NCBI GenBank assembly: GCA_036172665.1
Contig: JAYKNF010000023.1
Coordinates: 434,001-498,000 of the forward strand
From: Prosopocoilus inquinatus
Lineage: Eukaryota; Arthropoda; Insecta; Coleoptera; Lucanidae
Direction of reading: 5' to 3'
DNA: 64,000 nucleotides
In this document: piece after piece, positions 36,401 through 49,234 of the stretch
How positions within the stretch are numbered: the stretch's first letter is position 1
Layout: each line of letters starts with the position of its first letter
Notes under the pieces: model-generated
Database searches by the model: none
Seen by the model: the letters and a program-made list of their open reading frames with translations, nothing else
What the model was told of the DNA's origin: nothing
Program-made: the position numbers and the translations under genes

Positions 36401-38804
36401 AGCTGGAAATAGTTTTAAACGAAACAACACGTATTAGCGTTGTTCCTGTGCTGTATCTAATCGATCCTTACTCATCTATCATGTTATTTGACGTTTGGAT
36501 GGACTCCAGTAACCCTGACGTGAGATACGAAGTTCTCGGACGCAGCAGAAGCTGGAAATAGTTTTAAACGAAACAACACGTATTAGCGTTGTTTCTGTGA
36601 TGTATCTAATCGATCCTTACTCATCTATCATGTTATTTGACGTTTGGATGGACTCCAGTAACTCTGATGTGAGATACAAAGTTTTTGGACGCAGCAGAAG
36701 CTGGAAATAGTTTAGAACGAAACAACACGTATTAGCGTTGTTCCTGTGATGTATCTAATCGATCCTTACTTAGCTACTATGTTATTTGACGTTTCGATGG
36801 ACTCCAGTAACTCTAATGTGAGATACGAAATTTTCGGACGCAGCAGCAGCTGGAAATAGTTTTAAACGAGACAACACATATTAGCGTTGTTCCTGTGCTG
36901 TATCTAATCGATCCTTACTCATCTATCATGTTATTTGACGTTTCGATGGACTCCAGTAACTCTGATGTGAGATACAAAGTTTTTGGACGCAGCAGAAGCT
37001 GGAAATAGTTTTAAACGAAACAACACGCATTAGCGTTGTTCCTGTGATGTATCTAATCGATCCTTACTCATCTATCATGTTATTTGGCGTTTCGATGGAC
37101 TCCAGTAACTTAGATGTGAGATACGAAGTTCTCGGACGCAGCTGAAGCTAGAAATAGTTTTAAACGAAACAACACGCATTAGCGTTGTTCCTGTGTAGTA
37201 TCTAATCGATCCTTACTCATCTATCATGTTATTTGACGTTTCGATGGACTCCAGTAACTCTGATGTGAGATACAAAGTTTTTGGACGCAGCAGAAGCTGG
37301 AAATAGTTTTAAACGAAACAACACGTATTAGCGTTGTTCCTGTGATGTATCTAATCGATCCTTACTCATCTATCATGTTATTTGACGTTTCGATGGACTC
37401 CAGTAACTCTAATGTGAGAAACGAAATTTTCGGACGCAGCAGAAGCTGGAAATAGTTTTAAACGAAACAACACGCATTAGCGTTGTTCCTGTGATGTATC
37501 TAATCGATCCTTACTCATCTATCATGTTATTTGGCGTTTCGATGGACTCCAGTAACTTAGATGTGAGATACGAAGTTCTCGGACGCAGCTGAAGCTACAA
37601 ATAGTTTTAAACGAAACAACACGCATTAGCGTTGTTCCTGTAATGTATCTAACCGATCCTTACTCATCTATCATGTTATTTGACGTTCGGACGGACTCCA
37701 GTAACTCTGATGATACAAAGTTCTCGGACGCAGTAGAAACTGGAAATAGTTTTGAACGAAGCAACACGTATTAGCGTTGTTCCTGTGATGTATCTAATCG
37801 ATCCTTACTTATCTACTATGTTATTTGACGTTTCGATGGACTCCAGTAACTCTAAAGTGAGATACGAAATTCTCGGACGCAGCAGCAGCTGGAAATAGTT
37901 TCAAACGAAACAACACATATTAGCGTTGTTCCTGTGATGTATCTAACCGATCCTTACTCATCTATCATGTTATTTGACGTTCGGACGGACTCCAGTAACT
38001 CTGATGAGAGATACAAAGTTCTCGGACGCAGTAGAAACTGGAAATAGTTTTGAACGAAGCAACACGTATTAGCGTTGTTCCTGTGATGTATCTAATCGAT
38101 CCTTACTCATATATCATGTTATTTGGCGTTTCGATGGACTCCAGTAGCTCTGATGTGAGATACGACGTTTTCGGACGCAGCAGAAGCTGGAAATAGTTTT
38201 AAACGAAACAATACGCATTAGCGTTGTTCCTGTGATGTATCTAATCGATCCTTACTCATCTATCATGTTATTTGACGTTTGGATGGACTCCAGTAACTCT
38301 GATGAGAGATACAAAGATTTCGGACGCAGCAGAAGCTGGAAATAGTTTTGAACGAAACAACACCTATTAGCGTTGTTCCTGTGATGTATCTAAACGATCC
38401 TTACTTATCTAACATGTTATTTAACGTTTGGATGTACTCCAGTAAGTCTGATGTGAGATACAAAGTTTTTGGACGCAGCAGGAGCTGGAAATAGTTTTAA
38501 ACGAAACAACACGTACTAGCGTTGTTCCTGTGCCGTATCTAATCGATCCTTACTTATCTATCATGTTATTTGACGTTTGGATGGACTCCAGTAACTCTGA
38601 TGTGAGATACGACGTTTTCGGACGCAGCAGAAGCTGGAAATAGTTTTAAACGAAACAACACGTATTATCGTTGTTCCTGTGATGTATCTAATCGATCCTT
38701 ACTCATGTATCATGTTATTTGACGTTTGGGTGGACTCCAGTAACTCTGATGAGAGATACAAAGATTTCGGACGCAGCAGAAGCTGGAAATAGTTTTGAAC
38801 GATA
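33445..38804. repeat. Mosaic satellite segment with parts of several HORs
   Basis: Units of classes A-H. From 33445 the order resembles parts of the 23-unit HOR (B, D, C, D, H, B) but with insertions. Two local near-copies are visible: about 34634-34930 and 35530-35826 (TAGTAG unit followed by a CACCTATTAG unit with GATGAGATATAC). The 3' part pairs with 49235-52512. No gene or foreign insertion was seen. Confidence 0.88.
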
Positions 38805-38953
38805 CACCACCTATTAGCGTTGTTCCTGTGATGTATCTAAACGATCCTTACTTATCTAACATGTTATTTGACGTTTGGATGGACACCAGTGAGTCTGATG
38901 TGAGATACAAAGTTTTGGGACGCAGCAGGAGCTGGAAATAGTTTTAAACGAAA
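35829..38953. repeat. 21-unit block paired with 49235-52512
   Basis: Shares unit order and the private AAACGGTCC with 49235-52512. The order is E, an A/H-like unit, G, E (CAGTGAGTC), F, A (GTTTCTG), C, A, B, A (TGTAGT), C (AGAAACG), B, D, C, D, H, a hybrid unit (AAACAATACG start, GATGAGAG), E, a CGTACTAG unit, G, E. The partner has one additional F unit (50874-51022) and lacks the 4-bp deletion found here in the D unit, giving lengths of 3125 and 3278 bp. Confidence 0.88.
37617..37761. repeat. 145-bp class D unit with a 4-bp deletion
   Basis: Reads CTGATGATACAAAG where other D units read CTGATGAGAGATACAAAG: four bases (GAGA) are lost near 37712, between short GA repeats. It explains why the spacing between the markers at 36591 and 39567 is 2976 instead of 2980. 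It is the only occurrence seen. Confidence 0.92.
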
Positions 38954-40741
38954 CAACACGTATTAGCGTTGTTCCTGTGCTGTATCTAATCGATCCTTAC
39001 TTATCTATCATGTTATTTGACGTTTGGATGGACTCCAGTAACCCTGACGTGAAATACGAAGTTCTCGGACGCAGCAGATGCTGGAAATAGTTTTAAACGA
39101 AACAACACGCATTAGCGTTGTTCCTGTGATGTATCTAATCGATCCTTACTCATCTATCATGTTATTTGGCGTTACGATGGACTCCAGTAACTTAGATGTG
39201 AGATACGAAGTTCTCGGACGCAGCTGAAGCTAGAAATAGTTTTAAACGAAACAACACGTATTAGCGTTGTTCCTGTGATGTATCTAATCGATCCTTACTC
39301 ATCTATCATGTTATTTGACGTTTGGATGAACTCCAGTAACTCTGATGTGAGATACAAAATTTTTGGACGCAGCAGAAGCTGGAAATAGTTTTGAACGAAA
39401 CAACACGCATTAGCGTTGTTCCTGTGATGTATCTAATCAATCCTTACTTATCTATCATGTTATTTGACGTTTGGATGGACTCCAGTAACCCTGACGTGAG
39501 ATACGAAGTTCTCGGACGCAGCAGAAGCTGGAAATAGTTTTAAACGAAACAACACGTATTAGCGTTGTTTCTGTGATGTATCTAATCGATCCTTACTCAT
39601 CTATCATGTTATTTGACGTTTGGATGGACTCCAGTAACTCTGATGTGAGATACAAAGTTTTTGGACGCAGCAGAAGCTGGAAATAGTTTAGAACGAAACA
39701 ACACGTATTAGCGTTGTTCCTGTGATGTATCTAATCGATCCTTACTTAGCTACTATGTTATTTGACGTTTCGATGGACTCCAATAACTCTAATGTGAGAT
39801 ACGAAATTTTCGGACGCAGCAGCAGCTGGAAATAGTTTTAAACGAGACAATACATATTAGCGTTGTTCCTGTGCTGTATCTAATCGATCCTTACTCATCT
39901 ATCATGTTATTTGACGTTTCGATGGACTCCAGTAACTCTGATGTGAGATACAAAGTTTTTGGACGCAGCAGAAGCTGGAAATAGTTTTAAACTAAACAAC
40001 ACGCATTAGCGTTGTTCCTGTGATGTATCTAATCGATCCTTACTCATCTATCATGTTATTTGGCGTTTCGATGGACTCCAGTAACTTAGATGTGAGATAC
40101 GAAGTTCTCGGACGCAGCTGAAGCTAGAAATAGTTTTAAACGAAACAACACGCATTAGCGTTGTTCCTGTGTAGTATCTAATCGATCCTTACTCATCTAT
40201 CATGTTATTTGACGTTTCGATGGACTCCAGTATCTCTGATGTGAGATACAAAGTTTTTGGACGCAGCAGAAGCTGGAAATAGTTTTAAACGAAAGAACAC
40301 GTATTAGCGTTGTTCCTGTGATGTATCTAATCGATCCTTACTCATCTATCATGTTATTTGACGTTTCGATGGACTCCAGTAACTCTAATGTGAGAAACGA
40401 AATTTTCGGACGCAGCAGAAGCTGGAAATAGTTTTAAACGAAACAACACGCATTAGCGTTGTTCCTGTGATGTATCTAATCGATCCTTACTTATCTATCA
40501 TGTTATTTGACGTTTGGATGGACTCCAGTAACCCTGACGTGAGATACGAAGTTCTAGGACGCAGCAGAAGCTGGAAATAGTTTTAAACGAAACAACACGC
40601 ATTAGCGTTGTTCCTGTGATGTATCTAATCGATCCTTACTCATCTATCATGTTATTTGGCGTTTCGATGGACTCCAGTAACTTAGATGTGAGATACGAAG
40701 TTCTCGGACGCAGCTGAAGCTAGAAATAGTTTTAAACGAAA
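38805..40741. repeat. 13-unit block paired with 62060-63996
   Basis: 1937 bp (13 x 149) matching 62060-63996 at offset 23255. Rare variants shared by both include GTGAAATACG with CAGATGCTGG (near 39080 and 62335), GATGAACTCC (near 39326 and 62581), CTCCAATAACTC (near 39779 and 63034), GACAATACAT, AAACTAAACAAC and CAGTATCTCTG. The third unit differs: class B here (39103-39251), class F with GTTGTTCATGTAATG at 62358-62506. The match runs to the window end and may continue. Confidence 0.9.
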
Positions 40742-41039
40742 CAACACGCATTAGCGTTGTTCCTGTGATGTATCTAACCGATCCTTACTCATCTATCATG
40801 TTATTTGACGTTCGGACGGACTCCAGTAACTCTGATGAGAGATACAAAGTTCTCGGACGCAGTAGAAACTGGAAATAATTTTGAACGAAGCAACACGTAT
40901 TAGCGTTGTTCCTGTGATGTATCTAATCGATCCTTACTTATCTACTATGTTATTTGACGTTTCGATGGACTCCAGTAACTCTAAAGTGAGATACGAAATT
41001 CTCGGACGCAGCAGCAGCTGGAAATAGTTTCAAACGAAA

Positions 41040-42890
41040 CAACACATATTAGCGTTGTTCCTGTGATGTATCTAACCGATCCTTACTCATCTATCATGTT
41101 ATTTGACGTTCGGACGGACTCCAGTAACTCTGATGAGAGATACAAAGTTCTCGGACGCAGTAGAAACTGGAAATAGTTTTGAACGAAGCAACACGTATTA
41201 GCGTTGTTCCTGTGATGTATCTAATCGATCCTTACTCATATATCATGTTATTTAGCGTTTCGATGGACTCCAGTAGCTCTGATGTGAGATACGACGTTTT
41301 CGGACGCAGCAGAAGCTGGAAATAGTTTTAAACGAAACAATACGCATTAGCGTTGTTCCTGTGATGTATCTAATCGATCCTTACTCATCTATCATGTTAT
41401 TTGGCGTTTCGATGGACTCCAGTAACTTTGATGTGAGATACGAAGTTCTCGGACGCAGCTGAAGCTAGAAATAGTTTTAAACGAAACAACACGTAGTAGC
41501 GTTGTTCCTGTGATGTATCTAATCGATCCTTACTCATCTATCATATTATTTGACGTTTGGATGGACTCCAGTAACTCTGATGAGAGATACAAAGATTTCG
41601 GACGCAGCAGAAGCTGGAAATAGTTTTGAACGAAACAACACCTATTAGCGTTGTTCCTGTGATGTATCTAAACGATCCTTACTTATCTAACATGTTATTT
41701 AACGTTTGGATGTACTCCAGTAAGTCTGATGTGAGATACAAAGTTTTTGGACGCAGCAGGAGCTGGAAATAGTTTTAAACGAAACAACACGTACTAGCGT
41801 TGTTCCTGTGCCGTATCTAATCGATCCTTACTCATCTATCATGTTATTTGGCGTTTCGATGGACTCCAGTAACTTGGATGTGAGATACGAAGTTCTCGGA
41901 CGCAGCTGAAGCTGGAAATAGTTTTAAACGAAACAACACGCATTAGCGTTGTTCCTGTGATGTATCTAATCGATCCTTACTTATCTATCATGTTATTTAA
42001 CGTTTGGATGTACTCCAGTAAGTCTGATGTGAGATACAAAGTTTTTGGACGCAGCAGGAGCTGGAAATAGTTTTAAACGAAACAACACGTATTAGCGTTG
42101 TTCCTGTGCCGTATCTAATCGATCCTTACTTATCTATCATGTTATTTGACGTTTGGATGGACTCCAGTAACTCTGATGAGAGATACAAAGATTTCGGACG
42201 CAGCAGAAGCTGGAAATAGTTTTGAACGATACACCACCTATTAGCGTTGTTCCTGTGATGTATCTAAACGATCCTTACTTATCTAACATGTTATTTGACG
42301 TTTGGATGGACACCAGTGAGTCTGATGTGAGATACAAAGTTTTGGGACGCAGCAGGAGCTGGAAATAGTTTTAAACGAAACAACACGTATTAGCGTTGTT
42401 CCTGTGCTGTATCTAATCGATCCTTACTTATCTATCATGTTATTTGACGTTTGGATGGACTCCAGTAACCCTGACGTGAAATACGAAGTTCTCGGACGCA
42501 GCAGAAGCTGGAAATAGTTTTAAACGAAACAACACGCATTAGCGTTGTTCCTGTGGTGTATCTAATCGATCCTTACTCATCTATCATGTTATTTGGCGTT
42601 TGGATGGACTCCAGTAACTCTGATGTGAGATACAAAGTTTTTGGACGCAGCAGAAGCTGGAAATAGTTTTGAACGAAACAACACGCATTAGCGTTGTTCC
42701 TGTGATGTATCTAATCAATCCTTACTTATCTATCATGTTATTTGACGTTTGGATGGACTCCAGTAACCCTGACGTGAGATACGAAGTTCTCGGACGCAGC
42801 AGAAGCTGGAAATAGTTTTAAACGAAACAACACGTATTAGCGTTGTTTCTGTGATGTATCTAATCGCTCCTTACTCATCTATCATGTTAT
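41040..42890. repeat. Third copy of the 9.0-10.8 kb block
   Basis: Aligns with about 8941-10790 at offset 32099 and with about 31508-33130 at offset 9532. Shared rare variants are TTTAGCGTTTCG, CATATTATTTG, CGTACTAGCG, AACTTGGATG, TGTGGTGTATC and AATCGCTCC. The D unit here has the ordinary CTGATGAGAG rather than CTCTTATAAGAG, so this version predates or escaped that change. After about 42890 it switches to a unit with GTTGTGAGATACG. Confidence 0.85.
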
Positions 42891-43125
42891 TTGACGTTTC
42901 GATGGACTCCAGTAACTCTGTTGTGAGATACGACGTTTCCGGACGCAGCAGAAGCTGGAAATAGTTTTAAACGAAACAACACGTATTAGCGTTGTTCCTG
43001 TGATGTATCTAATCGATCCTTACTCATCTATCATGTTATTTGGCGTTTCGATGGACTCCAGTAACTTTGATGTGAGATACGAAGTTCTCGGACGCAGCTG
43101 AAGCTAGAAATAGTTTTAAACGAAA

Positions 43126-44615
43126 CAACACGTAGTAGCGTTGTTCCTGTGATGTATCTAATCGATCCTTACTCATCTATCATGTTATTTGACGTTTGGA
43201 TGGACTCCAGTAACTCTGATGAGAGATACAAAGATTTCGGACGCAGCAGAAGCTGGAAATAGTTTTGAAAGAAACAACACCTATTAGCGTTGTTCCTGTG
43301 ATGTATCTAAACGATCCTTACTTATCTAACATGTTATTTAACGTTTGGATGGACTCCAGTAACTCTGATGAGAAATACAAAGATTTCGGACGCAGCAGAA
43401 GCTGGAAATAGTTTTGAATGAAACACCACCTATTAGCGTTGTTCCTGTGATGTATCTAAACGATCCTTACTTATCTAACATGTTATTTGACGTTTGGATG
43501 GACTCCAGTAAGTCTGATGTGAGATACAAAGTTTTGGGACGCAGCAGGAGCTGGAAATAGTTTTAAACGAAACAACACGTATTAGCGTTGTTCCTGTGCT
43601 GTATCTAATCGATCCTTACTTATCTATCATGTTATTTGACGTTTGGATGGACTCCAGTAACCCTGACGTGAGATACGAAGTTCTCGGACGCACCAGAAGC
43701 TGGAAATAGTTTTAAACGAAACAACACGCATTAGCGTTGTTCCTGTGATGTATCTAATCGATCCTTACTCATCTATCATGTTATTTGGCTTTACGATGGA
43801 CTCCAGTAACTTAGATGTGAGATACGAAGTTCTCGGACGCAGCTGAAGCTAGAAATAGTTTTAAACGAAACAACACGCATTAGCGTTGTTCCTGTGATGT
43901 ATCTAATCGATCCTTACTTATCTATCATGTTATTTGACGTTTGGATGGACTCCAGTAACCCTGACGTGAGATACGTAGTTCTCGGACGCAGCAGAAGCTG
44001 GAAATAGTTTTAAACGAAGCAACAGGCATTAGCGTTGTTCCTGTGATGTATCTAATCGATCCTTACTCATCTATCATGTTATTTGACGTTTCGATGGACT
44101 CCAGTAACTCTGTTGTGAGATACGACGTTTCCGGACGCAGCAGAAGCTGGAAATAGTTTTAAACGAAACAACACGTATTAGCGTTGTTCCTGTGATGTAT
44201 CTAATCGATCCTTACTCATCTATCATGTTATTTGACGTTTGGATGGACTCCAGTAAGTCTGATGTGAGATACAAAGTTTTGGGACGCAGCAGGAGCTGGA
44301 AATAGTTTTAAACGAAACAACACGTATTAGCGTTGTTCCTGTGCTGTATCTATTCGATCCTTACTTATCTATCATGTTATTTGACGTTTGGATGAACTCC
44401 AGTAACCCTGACGTGAAATACGAAGTTCTCGGACGCAGCAGAAGCTGGAAATAGTTTTAAACGAAACAACACGCATTAGCGTTGTTCCTGTGATGTATCT
44501 AATCGATCCTTACACATCTATCATGTTATTTGGCGTTACGATGGACTCCAGTAACTTAGATGTGAGATACGAAGTTCTCGGACGCAGCTGAAGCTAGAAA
44601 TAGTTTTAAACGAAA
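43126..44615. repeat. 10-unit higher-order repeat, copy 1
   Basis: 1490 bp (10 x 149), beginning with a unit marked CGTAGTAGCG. It shares GTTTTGAATGAAACACC (near 43412 and 44902) and TTTGGCTTTACG (near 43783 and 45273) with the next copy, and these variants were seen nowhere else. Private to this copy is GATACGTAGTTC near 43971. The last two to three units differ from copy 2. Confidence 0.9.
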
Positions 44616-46105
44616 CAACACGTAGTAGCGTTGTTCCTGTGATGTATCTAATCGATCCTTACTCATCTATCATGTTATTTGACGTTTGGATGGACTCCAG
44701 TAACTCTGATGAGAGATACAAAGATTTCGGACGCAGCAGAAGCTGGAAATAGTTTTGAAAGAAACAACACCTATTAGCGTTGTTCCTGTGATGTATCTAA
44801 ACGATCCTTACTTATCTAACATGTTATTTAACGTTTGGATGGACTCCAGTAACTCTGATGAGAAATACAAAGATTTCGGACGCAGCAGAAGCTGGAAATA
44901 GTTTTGAATGAAACACCACCTATTAGCGTTGTTCCTGTGATGTATCTAAACGATCCTTACTTATCTAACATGTTATTTGACGTTTGGATGGACTCCAGTA
45001 AGTCTGATGTGAGATACAAAGTTTTGGGACGCAGCAGGAGCTGGAAATAGTTTTAAACGAAACAACACGTATTAGCGTTGTTCCTGTGCTGTATCTAATC
45101 GATCCTTACTTATCTATCATGTTATTTGACGTTTGGATGGACTCCAGTAACCCTGACGTGAGATACGAAGTTCTCGGACGCACCAGAAGCTGGAAATAGT
45201 TTTAAACGAAACAACACGCATTAGCGTTGTTCCTGTGATGTATCTAATCGATCCTTACTCATCTATCATGTTATTTGGCTTTACGATGGACTCCAGTAAC
45301 TTAGATGTGAGATACGAAGTTCTCGGACGCAGCTGAAGCTAGAAATAGTTTTAAACGAAACAACACGCATTAGCGTTGTTCCTGTGATGTATCTAATCGA
45401 TCCTTACTTATCTATCATGTTATTTGACGTTTGGATGGACTCCAGTAACCCTGACGTGAGATACGAAGTTCTCGGACGCAGCAGAAGCTGGAAATAGTTT
45501 TAAACGAAGCAACAGGCATTAGCGTTGTTCCTGTGATGTATCTAATCGATCCTTACTCATCTATCATGTTATTTGACGTTTCGATGGACTCCAGTAACTC
45601 TGTTGTGAGATACGACGTTTCCGGACGCAGCAGAAGCTGGAAATAGTTTTAAACGAAACAACACGTATTAGCGTTGTTCCTGTGATGTATCTAATCGATC
45701 CTTACTCATCTATCATGTTATTTGACGTTTGGATGGACTCCAGTAACTAGGATGAGAGATACAAAGATTTCGGACGCAGCAGAAGCTGGAAATAGTTTTG
45801 AACGAAACAACACCTATTAGCGTTGTTCCTGTGATGCATCTAAACGATCCATACTTATCTAACATGTTATTTAACGTTTGGATGTACTCCAGTAAGTCTG
45901 ATGTGAGATACGACGTTTTCGGACGCAGCAGAATCTGGAAATAGTTTTAAACGAAACAACACGTATTATCGTTGTTCCTGTGCCGTATCTAATCGATCCT
46001 TACTTATCTATCATGTTATTTGACGTTTGGATGGACTCCAGTAACTCTGATGTGAGATACGACGTTTTCGGACGCAGCAGAAGCTGGAAATAGTTTTAAA
46101 CGAAA
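44616..46105. repeat. 10-unit higher-order repeat, copy 2
   Basis: Matches 43126-44615 at offset 1490 over roughly its first 7.5 units (to about 45730). It then continues with AACTAGGATGAG and further units (GTGATGCATC near 45834, GATCCATAC, GCAGAATCTGG near 45930) that differ from copy 1. The E unit near 45900 is chimeric, joining a class E left part to CGACGTTTTCGG on the right. Confidence 0.88.
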
Positions 46106-49100
46106 CAACACGTATTATCGTTGTTCCTGTGATGTATCTAATCGATCCTTACTCATGTATCATGTTATTTGACGTTTGGATGGACTCCAGTAACCCTGAC
46201 GTGAGATACGAAGTTCTCGGACGCAGCAGAAGCTGGAAATAGTTTTAAACGAAGCAACAGGCATTAGCGTTGTTCCTGTGATGTATCTAATCGATCCTTA
46301 CTCATCTATAATGTTATTTGACGTTTCGATGGACTCCAGTAACTCTGTTGTGAGATACGACGTTTCCGGACGCAGCAGAAGCTGGAAATAGTTTTAAACG
46401 AAACAACACGTATTAGCGTTGTTCCTGTGATGTATCTAATCGATCCTTACTCATCTATCATGTTATTTGACGTTTGGATGGACTCCAGTAACTAGGATGA
46501 GAGATACAAAGATTTCGGACGCAGCAGAAGCTGGAAATAGTTTTGAACGATACACCACCTATTAGCGTTGTTCCTGTGATGTATCTAAACGATCCTTACT
46601 TATCTAACATGTTATTTGACGTTTGGATGGACACCAGTGAGTCTGATGTGAGATACAAAGTTTTGGGACGCAGCAGGAGCTGGAAATAGTTTTAAACGAA
46701 ACAACACGTATTAGCGTTGTTCCTGTGCTGTATCTATTCGATCCTTACTTATCTATCATGTTATTTGACGTTTGGATGAACTCCAGTAACCCTGACGTGA
46801 AATACGAAGTTCTCGGACGCAGCAGAAGCTGGAAATAGTTTTAAACGAAACAACACGCATTAGCGTTGTTCCTGTGATGTATCTAATCGATCCTTACACA
46901 TCTATCATGTTATTTGGCGTTACGATGGACTCCAGTAACTTAGATGTGAGATACGAAGTTCTCGGACGCAGCTGAAGCTAGAAATAGTTTTAAACGAAAC
47001 AACACGTATTAGCGTTGTTCCTGTGATGTATCTAATCGATCCTTACTCATCTATCATGTTATTTGACGTTTGGATGGACTCCAGTAACTCTGATGTGAGA
47101 TACAAAGTTTTTGGACGCAGCAGAAGCTGGAAATAGTTTTGAACGAAACAACACGCATTAGCGTTGTTCCTGTGATGTATCTAATCGATCCTTACTCATC
47201 TATCATGTTATTTGACGTTTGGATGGACTCCAGTAACTCTGATGTGAGATACAAAGATTTCGGTCGCAGCAGAAGCTGGAAATAGTTTTGAACGAAACAA
47301 CACGTATTAGCGTTGTTCCTGTGCTGTATCTAATCGATCCTTACTCATCTATCATGTTATTTGACGTTTCGATGGACTCCAGTAACCCTGATGTGAGATA
47401 CAAAGTTTTTGGACGCAGCAGAAGCTGGAAATAGTTTTAAACTAAACAACACGCATTAGCGTTGTTCCTGTGATGTATCTAATCGATCCTTACTCATCTA
47501 TCATGTTATTTGGCGTTTCGATGGACTCCAGTAACTTAGATGTGAGATACGAAGTTCTCGGACGCAGCTGAAGCTAGAAATAGTTTTAAACGAAACAACA
47601 CTTATTAGCGTTGTTCCTGTGATGTATCTAATCGATCCTTACTCATCTATCATGTTATTTGACGTTTGGATGGACTCCAGTAACTCTGATGTGAGATACA
47701 AAGTTTTTGGACGCAGCAGAAGCTGGAAATAGTTTTGAACGAAACAACACGCATTAGCGTTGTTCCTGTGATGTATCTAATCAATCCTTACTTATCTATC
47801 ATGTTATTTGACGTTTGGATGGACTCCAGTAACCCTGATGTGAGATACAAAGATTTCGGTCGCAGCAGAAGCTGGAAATAGTTTTGAACGAAACAACACG
47901 TATTAGCGTTGTTCCTGTGCTGTATCTAATCGATCCTTACTCATCTATCATGTTATTTGACGTTTCGATGGACTCCAGTAACTCTGATGTGAGATACAAA
48001 GTTTTTGGACGCAGCAGAAGCTGGAAATAGTTTTAAACTAAACAACACGCATTAGCGTTGTTCCTGTGATGTATCTAATCGATCCTTACTCATCTATCAT
48101 GTTATTTGGCGTTTCGATGGACTCCAGTAACTTAGATGTGAGATACGAAGTTCTCGGACGCAGCTGAAGCTAGAAATAGTTTTAAACGAAACAACACGCA
48201 TTAGCGTTGTTCCTGTGTAGTATCTAATCGATCCTTACTCATCTATCATGTTATTTGACGTTTCGATGGACTCCAGTATCTCTGATGTGAGATACAAAGT
48301 TTTTGGACGCAGCAGAAGCTGGAAATAGTTTTAAACGAAACAACACGTATTAGCGTTGTTCCTGTGATGTATCTAATCGATCCTTACTCATCTATCATGT
48401 TATTTGACGTTTCGATGGACTCCAGTAACTCTAATGTGAGAAACGAAATTCTCGGACGCAGCAGAAGCTGGAAATAGTTTTAAACGAGACAACACATATT
48501 AGCGTTGTTCCTGTGATGTATCTAAACGATCCTTACTTATCTAACATGTTATTTGACGTTTGGATGGACTCCAGTAAGTCTGATGTGAGATACAAAGTTT
48601 TGGGACGCAGCAGGAGCTGGAAATAGTTTTAAACGAAACAACACGTATTAGCGTTGTTCCTGTGCTGTATCTAATCGATCCTTACTTATCTATCATGTTA
48701 TTTGACGTTTGGATGGACTCCAGTAACCCTGACGTGAGATACGAAGTTCTCGGACGCACCAGAAGCTGGAAATAGTTTTAAACGAAACAACACGCACTAG
48801 CGTTGTTCCTGTGATGTATCTAATCGATCCTTACTTATCTATCATGTTATTTGACGTTTGGATGGACTCCAGTAACCCTGACGTGAGATACGAAGTTCTC
48901 GGACGCAGCAGAAGCTGGAAATAGTTTTAAACGAAGCAACAGGCATTAGCGTTGTTCCTGTGATGTATCTAATCGATCCTTACTCATCTATAATGTTATT
49001 TGACGTTTCGATGGACTCCAGTAACTCTGTTGTGAGATACGACGTTTCCGGACGCAGCAGAAGCTGGAAATAGTTTTAAACGAAACAACACGTATTAGCG

Positions 49101-49234
49101 TTGTTCCTGTGATGTATCTAATCGATCCTTACTCATCTATCATGTTATTTGACGCTTGGATGGACTCCAGTAACTAGGATGAGAGATACAAAGATTTCGG
49201 ACGCAGCAGAAGCTGGAAATAGTTTTGAACGAAA
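46106..49234. repeat. Mosaic satellite segment
   Basis: Units of classes A, B, C, E, F and G with local repetition (the 4-unit duplication at 47149-48340 lies inside). Rare variants include CTATAATG (near 46307 and 48989) and GACGCTTGG near 49152. Blocks containing GCAACAGGCATT, GTTGTGAGATACG and AACTAGGATGAG units recur here near 46255-46550 and 48930-49230. No gene or foreign insertion was seen. Confidence 0.88.
47149..48340. repeat. Local 4-unit tandem duplication
   Basis: Two neighbouring blocks of 596 bp (4 x 149; 47149-47744 and 47745-48340). Each starts with a unit carrying AAAGATTTCGGTCGCAGC (near 47254 and 47850), followed by a class A unit with TGTGCTGTATC and a class B unit starting AAACTAAACAAC. 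The fourth units differ (A at 47596, TGTAGTATC at 48192). The first unit of the second block is a chimera of class F on the left (AATCAATCC, AACCCTGATG) and the AAAGATTTCGGTCGC end. Confidence 0.87.
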
